From: an uncultured Polaromonas sp.
GTDB taxonomy: Bacteria > Pseudomonadota > Gammaproteobacteria > Burkholderiales > Burkholderiaceae
NCBI GenBank assembly: GCA_946479075.1
Contig: CAMLDT010000078.1
Coordinates: 1 to 14,322, forward strand
DNA: 14,322 nt
Direction of reading: 5' to 3'
Under the pieces are notes generated by a model, which saw only the letters and a program-made list of their open reading frames with translations, was not told where the DNA came from and did not search any database. The translations under genes and the position numbers were made by a program. Shown here piece after piece: positions 5,762 to 13,346 of the stretch. Numbering within the stretch: the first letter of the stretch is position 1; each line of letters opens with the position of its first letter.

Positions 5762-7431
5762 ACTCCGTTTACAAGAAAAATCGGGCTCTAGCCCACGCCA
5801 GTCAAGCGCTGGCAGCTATTGTTTTCATAGCGTCTTCTATCTTCAACCCGGTCCGGGCGGCCGGGGACCATGGCGCCGAGGCGCCGGCAAGGGTGGGCAC
5901 CGCCACCTCACCGCGCGTCAGCAGCCACTCCGACCTGTTCGAACTGGTCGGTGTGGTCGAGGACGGCGACATGAAAATTTACCTGGACCGGTATGCCAGC
6001 AACGAGCCGGTCACCGGCGCAAAGATTGCCGTCGAGGCCGGTGCTGCCAAAGGCGCGGCCACCCCGCAGCCCGATGGCAGCTACAGCTTCAAACATGAAC
6101 TGCTGGGCCAGCCCGGCACGCTGCCCGTCAGCTTTGTGGTGGAAGCCGGCAAGGACACCGACCTGTTGGCCGGCGACCTGATGATCAACGACCCGCATGC
6201 CGGCGACGAGCCTGCGGGCAACACACGGCCGTGGCTGCGCTGGGCCGCCTGTGCGGGCGCGGCGCTGCTGCTGGCGGCGCTGGCCGCCGTCGCCTTGCGC
6301 CGGCGCCGCACCGGCCTGGCCGGCTGGGTCGCCGCAGGCCTGATCACGCTGGGCATGGCCGCGCCGTGGGACGCGCAGGCCGGCCCGGGCCACGACCATG
6401 GCGAAGAGGCTGCGCCCGCGGTAGCTGGCAATGCGCCGCGGCGGCTCGCCGACGGCGGCGTGTTTTTGCCCAAGGCCAGCCAGCGACAACTCGGCGTGCG
6501 CACCGTCGTCGCCGAGCAAGCCTCGCTGCCCGCCACCGTCGAACTGACGGGCCGGGTGGTGCTGGACAGCCAAGCCGGCGGCAAGGTCCAGCCGACACAG
6601 GCCGGGCGCATCGAAGCCGGGCCACGCGGCCTGCCGCAACTGGGCCAGGCGGTGCGCAAGGGCGAAGTCCTCGCGGTGGTGCGCGCCTCCAGCAGCGCGA
6701 TTGAACGCGCCAACCAGCAGGCGCAAAGCGCCGAACTCCAGGCCAGCCTGGAACTGGCAAAACGGCGTGTGGAGCGGCTGCAGCAGCTTGAAGGCACGGT
6801 GCCGCAAAAAGACATCGAAGCGGCCCAGTCCGACGTGAGCAGCCTGCGCCAGCGCGCTGCTGCCGTGGCCGCCAGCGTGTCGGCGACCGAAGCGCTGGTG
6901 GCGCCGGTCTCGGGCGTGATTGCCGCCGCCAACGTAGTCGCCGGCCAGGTGGTCGAAGCGGGCGAGCTGTTGTTCGAGATTGTCGATCCCTCGCGCATGA
7001 GCGTGGAGGCCAGTGCCTTCGACGCCGCGCTGGTAGCCAACATCGCCTCGGCCAGTGCCAGCCCGGCGCCCGGCGTCAGCGTGCCGCTGCAGTTTGTCGG
7101 CGCCGGCAGCAGCCTGCGCGAAGGCGCGATCCCGCTGGTGTTTCGCACCGTGCCAGGCCCGGCCGCCCTGCCCCTGGCCATTCACCAGCCGGTGAAAGTG
7201 ACCGTGCAAACCAGAACCCGGGTCCAGGGAGTTGCCTTGCCCACCGGGGCCGTGGTCAAAAGCGCCAGCAACCAGGACATGGTCTGGGTCCACACCGGCG
7301 CCGAGTTGTTCGCGCCGCGCAGCGTGCGCCTGCTGCCGCTGGACGGCAGCACGGTTGCGATCATTGACGGCCTCAAAGCCGGTGACCGGGTGGTGATACA
7401 AGCCGCACCGCTGGTCAACCAGGTTCGCTGA
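5758..7431 (+). CDS. RND periplasmic adaptor (CzcB-like) with an extra N-terminal periplasmic domain
   Basis: At 557 residues this is longer than most HlyD/CzcB adaptors (~380-520). It shows in order: signal peptide/anchor (residues 11-30); a beta-rich domain (~57-145) with DLFELVGVVEDGDMKIYLD and GAKIAVEAG; a membrane segment (~159-180) ending in RRRR; a second hydrophobic stretch (~188-205) that returns the chain to the periplasm; a short GHDHGEE metal-like patch (211-217); then the adaptor proper, with barrel and lipoyl segments (VELTGRVVLD, GQAVRKGEVLAVVRA), a coiled-coil hairpin (~315-375), the second lipoyl half (APVSGVIAAANVVAGQVVEAGELLFEIVD) and a C-terminal membrane-proximal part (ALPTGAVVKS, GLKAGDRVVIQ). 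It bridges the pump and the outer-membrane factor. The signal-peptide codons coincide with a dispersed repeat (5778-5831). ATG 5758 overlaps the upstream stop; the pump gene follows after 17 nt. Confidence 0.9.
   Translation: MNSVYKKNRALAHASQALAAIVFIASSIFNPVRAAGDHGAEAPARVGTATSPRVSSHSDLFELVGVVEDGDMKIYLDRYASNEPVTGAKIAVEAGAAKGAATPQPDGSYSFKHELLGQPGTLPVSFVVEAGKDTDLLAGDLMINDPHAGDEPAGNTRPWLRWAACAGAALLLAALAAVALRRRRTGLAGWVAAGLITLGMAAPWDAQAGPGHDHGEEAAPAVAGNAPRRLADGGVFLPKASQRQLGVRTVVAEQASLPATVELTGRVVLDSQAGGKVQPTQAGRIEAGPRGLPQLGQAVRKGEVLAVVRASSSAIERANQQAQSAELQASLELAKRRVERLQQLEGTVPQKDIEAAQSDVSSLRQRAAAVAASVSATEALVAPVSGVIAAANVVAGQVVEAGELLFEIVDPSRMSVEASAFDAALVANIASASASPAPGVSVPLQFVGAGSSLREGAIPLVFRTVPGPAALPLAIHQPVKVTVQTRTRVQGVALPTGAVVKSASNQDMVWVHTGAELFAPRSVRLLPLDGSTVAIIDGLKAGDRVVIQAAPLVNQVR
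5778..5831 (+). repeat. Copy A of a 54-nt dispersed repeat, inside the adaptor signal peptide
   Basis: This stretch aligns gaplessly with the minus strand of 538-591 and 11162-11215 (35 of 54 identical to the latter by eye). Common landmarks are AAAT..GG, AGCCC, GCG and AGCTAT near the end. The 3' end is a perfect hairpin GCTAT-7 nt-ATAGC (5815-5831). It codes for residues 7-25 of the adaptor, the hydrophobic core of its leader, without breaking the frame. Confidence 0.65.
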
Positions 7432-7448
7432 GAGCGGGACCCCACACC

Positions 7449-10400
7449 ATGTTTGAAAAACTCATTCATGCCTCCCTGGCCAACCGCCTGATGGTGCTGG
7501 TGCTGTCGGCGGTGCTGCTGCTGGTCGGTGCACTGACACTGGTGAAGATGCCGGTGGACGTGTTTCCCGACCTGAACAAACCGACCGTCACGCTGCAGGC
7601 CGAGGCCGGTGGCATGGCACCCGAAGAAGTCGAGCAACTGATCACCGCGCCGCTGGAGATCGCCATGGGCGGTATCCCGGGCGTGGAAAGCATCCGTTCG
7701 ATTTCCAGCGTCGGCCTGTCTTTTGTTTACGTCACCTTCGACTGGAAAACCGATATTTACCGCGCCCGCCAGATGGTGGGTGAGCGTCTGCAAATCGCAC
7801 GCGAACAATTGCCGCAAGGTGTGGAACATGTCGGCATGGGACCGATCAGCTCCGTCATGGGCGAGATCATGCTGCTGGCGCTGCCGATAGACACCGCCAA
7901 GATCAGCCCGATGGCGGTGCGCGAATACGCCGACTTCGTGATGCGCCCGCGCCTGCTGACCCTGCCCGGTGTGGCCCAGGTGGTGCCGATTGGCGGCGAG
8001 GTGCGCCAGTACCAAGTGCAGCCCGACACCGCGCTGATGGCTGCGCTCAAGGTGGATCTGGAAAGTATCGAAGCGGCGCTCAAGGGGTTCTCAGGCAACT
8101 CCAGCGGCGGTTTTCTGGAGCTCAATTCGCGCGAGTACCTGATCCGCAACATCGGCCGCACCACGCGGCTGCAGGACCTGGAGCGCCTGCCCGTGGCCTT
8201 TCAGAACGGCAAGCCGATCCAGCTCAACCAGGTCGCCACAGTCACTTTTGCGCCGGCCATCAAGCGCGGCGACGCCGGCCTCAATGGCCAGCCGGCCGTG
8301 ATCCTGGGCATTCAGAAGCAACCCGATGCCGACACGGTGAAACTGACGGAAAAAGTCGAGGGCGCCATTGAAGAACTCAAAAAGGGCATGCCGCCCGGCA
8401 TGGGCGAGCCGAAGGTCACGATGCGCCAGGCCACCTTCATCGAATCGTCGGTGGCGACGCTGCGCGGCAAGCTGCTGGCCGCTTCCGTGGTGGTGGCGGT
8501 GGTGCTGTATTTCTTTTTGCTCAACATTCGCACCACACTGATTTCGCTGACGGCCATTCCGGTGTCGGTGATGATCACGGTGCTGGTGTTTCGTTACTTC
8601 GGCCTGTCCATCAACACCATGACGCTGGGCGGCCTGACGATTGCCATCGGCGGGTTGGTGGACGATGCGGTGGTCGGCGTGGAGAACGTGTTGCGCCGGC
8701 TGAAGATGGACCGCGCCGCCCATCCCGGGCAAAGGCTGGGACCGCTGGAACTGATTGCCAGGGCCACGCTGGAGGTGCGCTCCGGCATTCTGATCGCCAC
8801 GGTGATCATCGTGCTGGTGCTGCTGCCGCTGTTTTTCCTGCCCGGCATCGAGGGCCGGCTGATGCAGCCGCTGGCGATTGCCTACATCGTCTCGCTGCTG
8901 GCGTCCATGGTGGTGTCCGTCACGCTGACGCCGGTGATGTCCTACTACCTGCTGCCGCGCATCAAGGGCCTGGACCACGGCGACACGCGGGTGCAAACCT
9001 GGGTCAAGACACGTTACGCCGCCGCCCTGAACAAGGTGCTGCAGGCCCCGCGCGCCTGGGTGCTGGCCGGCGCGGCGGCGGCCGTGCTGGCCATGGCGGC
9101 CGTGCCTTTCTTTCCCACGACCTTTTTACCGCCCTTCAACGAAGGTGTGGCGCTGGTCGGCTTGCGGCTGAACCCCGGCACCACGCTAACCGAGTCGGCC
9201 CGCATCGGCAGCATTGCCGAAAAAGCCCTGGTGGATGTGCCCGAGGTGGCGCATGTGGGACGCCGCTCGGGCCGCGCCGAACTCGACGAACACGCCGAGG
9301 GTGTGCACGTGTCGGAGCTGGACGTGAGCCTCAAGCGCAGCGACCGCAGCGTGGAAGCCGTTTACGCCGACATCCGCAGCCGCATCGCCACGCTGCCAGC
9401 GGCCATTGGCATTGGCCAGCCGATCAGCCACCGCATCGACCACATGTTGTCGGGCGTGCGTTCGCAGATCGCCATCAAGATCTTCGGCGACGACCTCGAC
9501 ACCCTGCGCACCCAGGCCGAGGCGCTGCGCCAGCAACTGGCGGGCATCGAAGGCGTGGTCGATCTGGAGGTCGAAAAACAGGTGCTGACGCCGCAGATCC
9601 GCATTCAGGTGGACTATGACCGCGCCCTCGGTCTGGGCCTGCCGCCGGCCAAACTGCTGCAGGAGCTGCAGGTGCTGATCGACGGCGAAAAAGTCACGCA
9701 GATCGTCGAAGGCAGCCGCCGCTTCAACCTGGTGCTGCGGCTGCCCGAAGCCTCGCGCGGCATCGAAGGGCTGCGCAACCTGATGATGGACACGCCTGGC
9801 GGACGCGTGCCGCTGAGCCAGCTCGCCAGCGTCGAGGAAGGCGACGGCCCGAACCAGGTCAGCCGCGACGACGGGCGCCGGCGCATCGTGCTCTCGGCCA
9901 ACACCCAGGGCCGCGCGCTCAGCGAGGTGGTGCGCGACATGCGAACTGCCATCGCGGCAACCCAACTGCCCGAGGGCTACTTCATCACCCTGGGCGGGCA
10001 GTTCCAGGCGCAGGAAGAGGCTTCGCGCCTGATCGGCCTGCTGTCGCTGGGCTCGGTGGCACTGATCTTTTTGATCCTGTATTCGCGCTACCGTTCCAGC
10101 GTGCTGGCCGCCATCATCATGGCCAACATCCCGCTGGCGCTGGTGGGTGCGGTGATCGGCCTGTGGCTGTCGGGGCAGCCGCTGTCGGTGGCGGCGCTGG
10201 TGGGTTTCATCACCCTGGCCGGTATTGCGATCCGCAACGGCATCCTGAAGGTGTCGCACTACATCAACCTGTGCGCTTTTGAAGGCGAAAACTTCGGCAG
10301 CGCCATGCTGCTGCGCGGCTCGCAGGAGCGGCTCACGCCGGTACTGATGACCGCGCTGGTGGCGGCGCTGGCACTGGCGCCGCTGCTGTTCGAGGCCGAC

Positions 10401-10562
10401 ATGCCGGGCACGGAAATCCTGCACCCGGTGGCGGTGGTGATTTTCTCGGGCCTGATCACCTCGACCCTGCTGGATTCGTTTTTGACGCCGGCCATGGTCG
10501 CGCTATTCGGCCGCCAGCCGATTGAGGCGCTGGTCGCCGATTCCGGCTCGGAAACTTTCTGA
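7449..10562 (+). CDS. Heavy-metal efflux RND pump (CzcA/CusA family)
   Basis: At 1037 residues this is the full length for HME-RND pumps. N-terminal TM1 (LMVLVLSAVLLLVGALTLVK) is followed by PVDVFPDLNKPTV and EEVEQLITAPLE, the periplasmic porter segments, a TM2-6 block from ~343, a second periplasmic half (RRSGRAELDEHAEGVHVSELDV) and TM8-12 with GFITLAGIAIRNGIL. The TM4 proton-relay motif reads AIGGLVDDAVVGVEN: Asp405, Asp406 and Glu412 are present, but the position of CzcA Asp402 is Ala399, as in CusA. This places it outside classical Co/Zn/Cd CzcA proteins; it looks like a related clade with VDDAVV, whose substrate I cannot name with certainty. It would trimerize in the inner membrane and export metal by proton antiport through the adaptor and outer-membrane factor encoded upstream. 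Confidence 0.93.
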   Translation: MFEKLIHASLANRLMVLVLSAVLLLVGALTLVKMPVDVFPDLNKPTVTLQAEAGGMAPEEVEQLITAPLEIAMGGIPGVESIRSISSVGLSFVYVTFDWKTDIYRARQMVGERLQIAREQLPQGVEHVGMGPISSVMGEIMLLALPIDTAKISPMAVREYADFVMRPRLLTLPGVAQVVPIGGEVRQYQVQPDTALMAALKVDLESIEAALKGFSGNSSGGFLELNSREYLIRNIGRTTRLQDLERLPVAFQNGKPIQLNQVATVTFAPAIKRGDAGLNGQPAVILGIQKQPDADTVKLTEKVEGAIEELKKGMPPGMGEPKVTMRQATFIESSVATLRGKLLAASVVVAVVLYFFLLNIRTTLISLTAIPVSVMITVLVFRYFGLSINTMTLGGLTIAIGGLVDDAVVGVENVLRRLKMDRAAHPGQRLGPLELIARATLEVRSGILIATVIIVLVLLPLFFLPGIEGRLMQPLAIAYIVSLLASMVVSVTLTPVMSYYLLPRIKGLDHGDTRVQTWVKTRYAAALNKVLQAPRAWVLAGAAAAVLAMAAVPFFPTTFLPPFNEGVALVGLRLNPGTTLTESARIGSIAEKALVDVPEVAHVGRRSGRAELDEHAEGVHVSELDVSLKRSDRSVEAVYADIRSRIATLPAAIGIGQPISHRIDHMLSGVRSQIAIKIFGDDLDTLRTQAEALRQQLAGIEGVVDLEVEKQVLTPQIRIQVDYDRALGLGLPPAKLLQELQVLIDGEKVTQIVEGSRRFNLVLRLPEASRGIEGLRNLMMDTPGGRVPLSQLASVEEGDGPNQVSRDDGRRRIVLSANTQGRALSEVVRDMRTAIAATQLPEGYFITLGGQFQAQEEASRLIGLLSLGSVALIFLILYSRYRSSVLAAIIMANIPLALVGAVIGLWLSGQPLSVAALVGFITLAGIAIRNGILKVSHYINLCAFEGENFGSAMLLRGSQERLTPVLMTALVAALALAPLLFEADMPGTEILHPVAVVIFSGLITSTLLDSFLTPAMVALFGRQPIEALVADSGSETF

Positions 10563-10599
10563 TTTTTTCTGCTCCCCCACCTGACTGAAAGGCTTGTTC

Positions 10600-10983
10600 A
10601 TGAAACACACATATCTCTCCCTCGCCCTGGCGGCCAGCCTCGCCCTCACGGCAGCCGGCGCGATGGCCGCCGGTGGCCATGCACACGATCCGAAATTCGG
10701 CGGTGTGCTGGTCGAAACCAGGGCCGGCGACCTGGAAATCGTCGCCAGACCCGACATCCTGCAGATCTACATCAGCGATCACGGCCAGGCGGTGAAGCTC
10801 GAAGGCGCCAAGGCCAAAGTGACCCTGCTCAACGGCACGGAAAAAACCGAAGCCGAACTGGTGCCGGCCGGCGACAAACTCGAAGCCAGGGGCAGCTTCA
10901 AGGTGGCCAAGGGCACCAAAGGCATGGCGGTGGTGAGGCTGGCCGGCACGCCGCCGACCACGGCGCGGTTTGAAGTGAAGTAG
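10600..10983 (+). CDS. Small periplasmic protein of the RND operon, beta-rich
   Basis: The protein has 127 residues from ATG 10600, which has GAAAGG at 10587-10592; the in-frame TTG at 10594 is too close to that site. A signal peptide (KHTYLSLALAASLALTAAGAMA) precedes a short GGHAHD patch and a beta-rich domain: FGGVLVETRAGDLEIV, LQIYISDHG, LEGAKAKVTLLNG, and a C-terminal RFEVK strand. The order (E-L/I-V, then an IY-L/I-D strand, then GAK-x-x-V) matches the extra N-terminal domain of the adaptor encoded at 5758. I infer that both are versions of one periplasmic metal-associated domain, by eye only. It lies 37 nt after the pump gene, probably in the same transcript. A role as soluble metal carrier or pump accessory is a guess from context. 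Confidence 0.75.
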   Translation: MKHTYLSLALAASLALTAAGAMAAGGHAHDPKFGGVLVETRAGDLEIVARPDILQIYISDHGQAVKLEGAKAKVTLLNGTEKTEAELVPAGDKLEARGSFKVAKGTKGMAVVRLAGTPPTTARFEVK

Positions 10984-11038
10984 GCCGGCACCCGGCCGGG
11001 CCCCGGAACTTTCCACCCCTGGCCTTATCATTCACACC

Positions 11039-11470
11039 ATGCGCCATCTGGTCCTCGCCCTCATGATTGCCCTGCTGCCCTTGCGCGGCTGGGTGGGCGA
11101 CGTGATGGCCACCGAAATGGCATCCGGCCGCACCGCGCATGAAGTCGCAGAACCGGCAGCCGCTATCGAAACCATAGCTACCCACGCCCACACAGCGGGG
11201 GCTGAAGGCCATTTTGACCACGAATCTGCAGCTCCAGGGCAGATGGCGGGTCTGCCCGATTGCGCCGGGCATGGCGGTGGGGAAGACCACGCGCCGGCGG
11301 ACGGCCACTGCGGATCGTGCGCTGCCTGCCAGGCCTGTCACACCGTGGCGCTGTCCCCCGCGGCAGCTGCCGCCAGCCCGGTCCTGTCGCCCTTGGCGGC
11401 GCCGCACGCGCCGCTCGCCCGTTTCGCCAGTGCCGACGCGGCACAGCGCCAGAAACCACCCATTTCCTGA
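11039..11470 (+). CDS. His/Cys-rich secreted protein of unknown function
   Basis: The protein has 143 residues from ATG 11039. The leader is hydrophobic (LVLALMIALLPLRGWVGDVMA), giving a signal peptide or anchor. The middle is rich in His and acidic residues (THAHTAGAEGHFDHE; HGGGEDHAPADGH) and runs into a cysteine cluster CGSCAACQACH, residues 91-101, with Cys every third position. The last four residues CQACH fit the CxxCH heme-c consensus but more likely bind metal. The Ala/Pro-rich tail ends in KPPIS, an ending I recall from small proteins of Burkholderiales copper clusters. Residues 42-59 coincide with a dispersed repeat. There is no strong ribosome site. Position between the RND operon and the copper group suggests periplasmic metal binding. 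Confidence 0.7.
   Translation: MRHLVLALMIALLPLRGWVGDVMATEMASGRTAHEVAEPAAAIETIATHAHTAGAEGHFDHESAAPGQMAGLPDCAGHGGGEDHAPADGHCGSCAACQACHTVALSPAAAAASPVLSPLAAPHAPLARFASADAAQRQKPPIS
11162..11215 (-). repeat. Copy C of a 54-nt dispersed repeat, inside the His/Cys-rich gene
   Basis: On the minus strand it aligns over its whole length with 5778-5831, at about 65% identity by eye. The hairpin GCTAT-7 nt-ATAGC at 11162-11178 is perfect although the loop differs. It runs opposite to the gene and codes for residues 42-59 (AIETIATHAHTAGAEGHF) in an open frame. Confidence 0.6.
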
Positions 11471-11474
11471 TCTC

Positions 11475-11493
11475 CAGGCCCCAACTGGGCCTG
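11475..11493 (+). other. Perfect GC-rich hairpin just after the His/Cys-rich gene
   Basis: CAGGCCC (11475-11481), 5-nt loop, GGGCCTG (11487-11493). No U-tract follows, so it may be a pause or RNA-end-protecting structure rather than an intrinsic terminator by itself. Confidence 0.45.
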
Positions 11494-11508
11494 TACTTGC
11501 CATCCAGC

Positions 11509-11528
11509 AGGGGCTGACTGCCCTTTTT
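11509..11528 (+). terminator. Candidate intrinsic terminator before the copper group
   Basis: AGGGGC (11509-11514), 5-nt loop, GCCCTT (11520-11525; one G-U pair), followed by further T to 11528, so the RNA would end in a run of five U. The stem is short but the layout is that of a rho-independent terminator. It separates the His/Cys-rich gene from the gene at 11581. A third hairpin, GCGATT-4 nt-AATCGC, lies at 11540-11555. Confidence 0.45.
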
Positions 11529-11580
11529 GCCGGATTCGCGCGATTTTTCAATCGCCCCGCATGACGTTCAGGAGATGTTT

Positions 11581-11907
11581 GTGATCCTTTCCCCCTTTTT
11601 CAGGCACCCCCGCCCCTTGGCCTGGCCTGCGATCCTGCTCGGGGTGGCGGCTGCTTATGCGCAGCCGGCCCCCGCCACATCGCCGCCTGCGAACCCGGCC
11701 CCCGACCCCCAGACCACGCCTGCGCCGTTTCAATCCGCGCTCGACGGCTACCAGCCTTATGCCGACGAGCGGACGCTCGACTGGCGGCAAGCCAATGAAC
11801 TCACGGCGCAAATCGGCGGCTGGCGCGCCTACGCCCGGGAGGCGGCGCAGACGGGCGATGCCGATCCGCACGCCGGACATCACACACTGCCGGGAGCGAA
11901 ACCATGA
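11581..11907 (+). CDS. Small secreted protein of the copper-type group, unknown function
   Basis: The protein has 108 residues from GTG 11581, which lies 6 nt after GGAG (11571-11574). The ATG at 11575 directly abuts that site and is a less likely start. A signal peptide (residues ~12-28, LAWPAILLGVAAAYAQ) is followed by a Pro/Ala/Thr-rich linker (29-49) and a compact segment FQSALDGYQPYADERTLDWRQANELTAQIGGWRAYAREAA (50-89), then a DPHAGHH end. I recognise this Tyr/Trp-rich pattern as a conserved small protein beside TolC-family genes in Burkholderiales, without known function. It overlaps the next gene by 4 nt (ATGA), so the two are translationally coupled; a periplasmic partner of the outer-membrane protein or copper binder is inferred only from this. 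Confidence 0.72.
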   Translation: MILSPFFRHPRPLAWPAILLGVAAAYAQPAPATSPPANPAPDPQTTPAPFQSALDGYQPYADERTLDWRQANELTAQIGGWRAYAREAAQTGDADPHAGHHTLPGAKP

Positions 11908-13319
11908 CCCGCTTTTTTCGTCTGGGCGCGCTGGCCGCAGCCGCGCTGGTGCTGGCCGGTTGCGCATCCGTCAACATGGACCAGACGCTGGACGAGACCA
12001 ACCAGGCCACCGCTTCTTTCATGCAGGGCAAGCTGAGCCTGCAGCGCACGGCGGCACAACGCCAGGCGGCCGACAAGCTCAGCACCGAACTGCTCGCCGG
12101 GCCGCTGGGCATGGATGAGGCGGTGCAGCTGGCCCTGGCCAACAGCCCCGCGGTGCAAGGACTGCTGGCCCAAAGCTGGGCCGAGATGGCGCAAGCCGAC
12201 CAGAACGGCCGCATGCGCAATCCGCTGTTTACCTTTGAGCGAAGCACCTTCGGCAGCGAAGTCGAGATCGGCCGCCTGCTGTCCTTTGGTTTGCTGGACC
12301 TGTTGACCCTGCCACGGCGCCAGGCGATTTCCCGCGGGCAAATCGGGCAGGCCAGAGTGCAGCTCAGTGCCAGTGTGGTCGAACAAGTGACACAAGTGCG
12401 CCAGGCCTGGGTGCGCGCGGTGGCCGCAAAGCAGTCGCTGGCTTACGCCGGGCAGGTCAACCGCAGCGCACAAGCCAGCGCCGAGCTGGCCCGGCGCATG
12501 CAGCAGGTCGGCAACTTCAACAAGCTGCAGCGCGCGCGCCAGCAGGTGTTTTACGCCGATGCCACGGCGCAACTGGCGGCGAGCGAGCATGCGGCCACTG
12601 CGGCGCGTGAGGAACTGACACGACTGCTGGGCCTGAGCGATGCGCAAGCGGCCGCGCTGAAGCTGCCGGAGCGCCTGCCCGACCTGCCCAAAGCCCCGCG
12701 CGATGCCGACCGGCTCAGCGGGCAGGCCGCCGAACAGCGCCTGGATGTGCAACTGGCTCGCCACCAACTGGATGTGGCGGGCCAGTCCCAGGGCCTGAAC
12801 CTGTTGACCAGCCTGGTCGATGTGGAGCTGGGTGTTCGGCGCGATACCGTGTTTGACAACGCAGCAGGCTCCAGCACGCCACGCAAAGGTTATGAGCTGG
12901 ACATACGGCTGCCGGTTTTCGACTGGGGCAACGCCAGGCGCGATGCCATGAATGCGCAATCGCTGGCGGCGGCCCGCCGCTATGAGGCCACGGTGCGCGG
13001 CGCGTCGTCCCAGTTGCGTGAAAGTTACTCGGCCTACCGAACCGCCTACGCGCTGGCGCTGCACTACCGCGACGAGATCGTGCCGCTGCGCAAGGCCATG
13101 GCCGAAGAAAACGTGCTGCGCTACAACGGCATGTTGATTGGCGTGTTCGAGTTGCTGGCCGACAACCGTGACCAGATCGCCAGTGTGATGGCTGCCATCA
13201 ACGCCTACCAGCAGTTCTGGCTGGCCGACGCCGCCCTGAGCGCCTCCCTGATGGGCAAACCCACCGCCACATCGATGGCCGGCCCGGCAGCCAGCAGCGG
13301 CAGTGCGGCCAGCCACTGA
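11904..13319 (+). CDS. TolC-family outer-membrane efflux lipoprotein
   Basis: The protein has 471 residues. The N-terminus is a lipoprotein signal (RFFRLGALAAAALVLAGC) with lipobox LAGC and acylated Cys20, as in CusC/OprM-type factors. The body shows the TolC duplicated helical pattern: MDEAVQLALANSPAVQGLLA, the FGSEVEIGRLLSFGLLDLL segment, RQAWVRAVAAKQSLAYA, and a second half ELDIRLPVFDWGNARRDAMNAQ followed by LRESYSAYRTAYALALHYRDEI. The ribosome site GGGAG lies 6-7 nt before ATG 11904. No adaptor or pump gene accompanies it in the window, so it either uses the upstream RND pair or works with the multicopper oxidase encoded next, as in copper clusters where a CusC/CopB-like protein adjoins a CopA-like oxidase. 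It differs clearly from the outer-membrane factor at 4469, which has no lipobox. Confidence 0.9.
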   Translation: MTRFFRLGALAAAALVLAGCASVNMDQTLDETNQATASFMQGKLSLQRTAAQRQAADKLSTELLAGPLGMDEAVQLALANSPAVQGLLAQSWAEMAQADQNGRMRNPLFTFERSTFGSEVEIGRLLSFGLLDLLTLPRRQAISRGQIGQARVQLSASVVEQVTQVRQAWVRAVAAKQSLAYAGQVNRSAQASAELARRMQQVGNFNKLQRARQQVFYADATAQLAASEHAATAAREELTRLLGLSDAQAAALKLPERLPDLPKAPRDADRLSGQAAEQRLDVQLARHQLDVAGQSQGLNLLTSLVDVELGVRRDTVFDNAAGSSTPRKGYELDIRLPVFDWGNARRDAMNAQSLAAARRYEATVRGASSQLRESYSAYRTAYALALHYRDEIVPLRKAMAEENVLRYNGMLIGVFELLADNRDQIASVMAAINAYQQFWLADAALSASLMGKPTATSMAGPAASSGSAASH

Positions 13320-13346
13320 AACCCCACTCCTTTTCAAAAGATTCCC

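Noticed and set aside
4258..10424. Other long minus-strand frames (for example 4258-5565, 5908-7401, 9186-10424).
   Set aside because: They mirror the RND genes, have composition typical of antisense reading (Arg/Ala/Ser or Gln/His rich), and no start or ribosome-site support.
10983..10997. Hairpin GGCCGG-3 nt-CCGGCC right after the small periplasmic protein gene as an operon terminator.
   Set aside because: Six base pairs with a three-base loop and no T-run; chance palindromes of this kind are common at this GC content.
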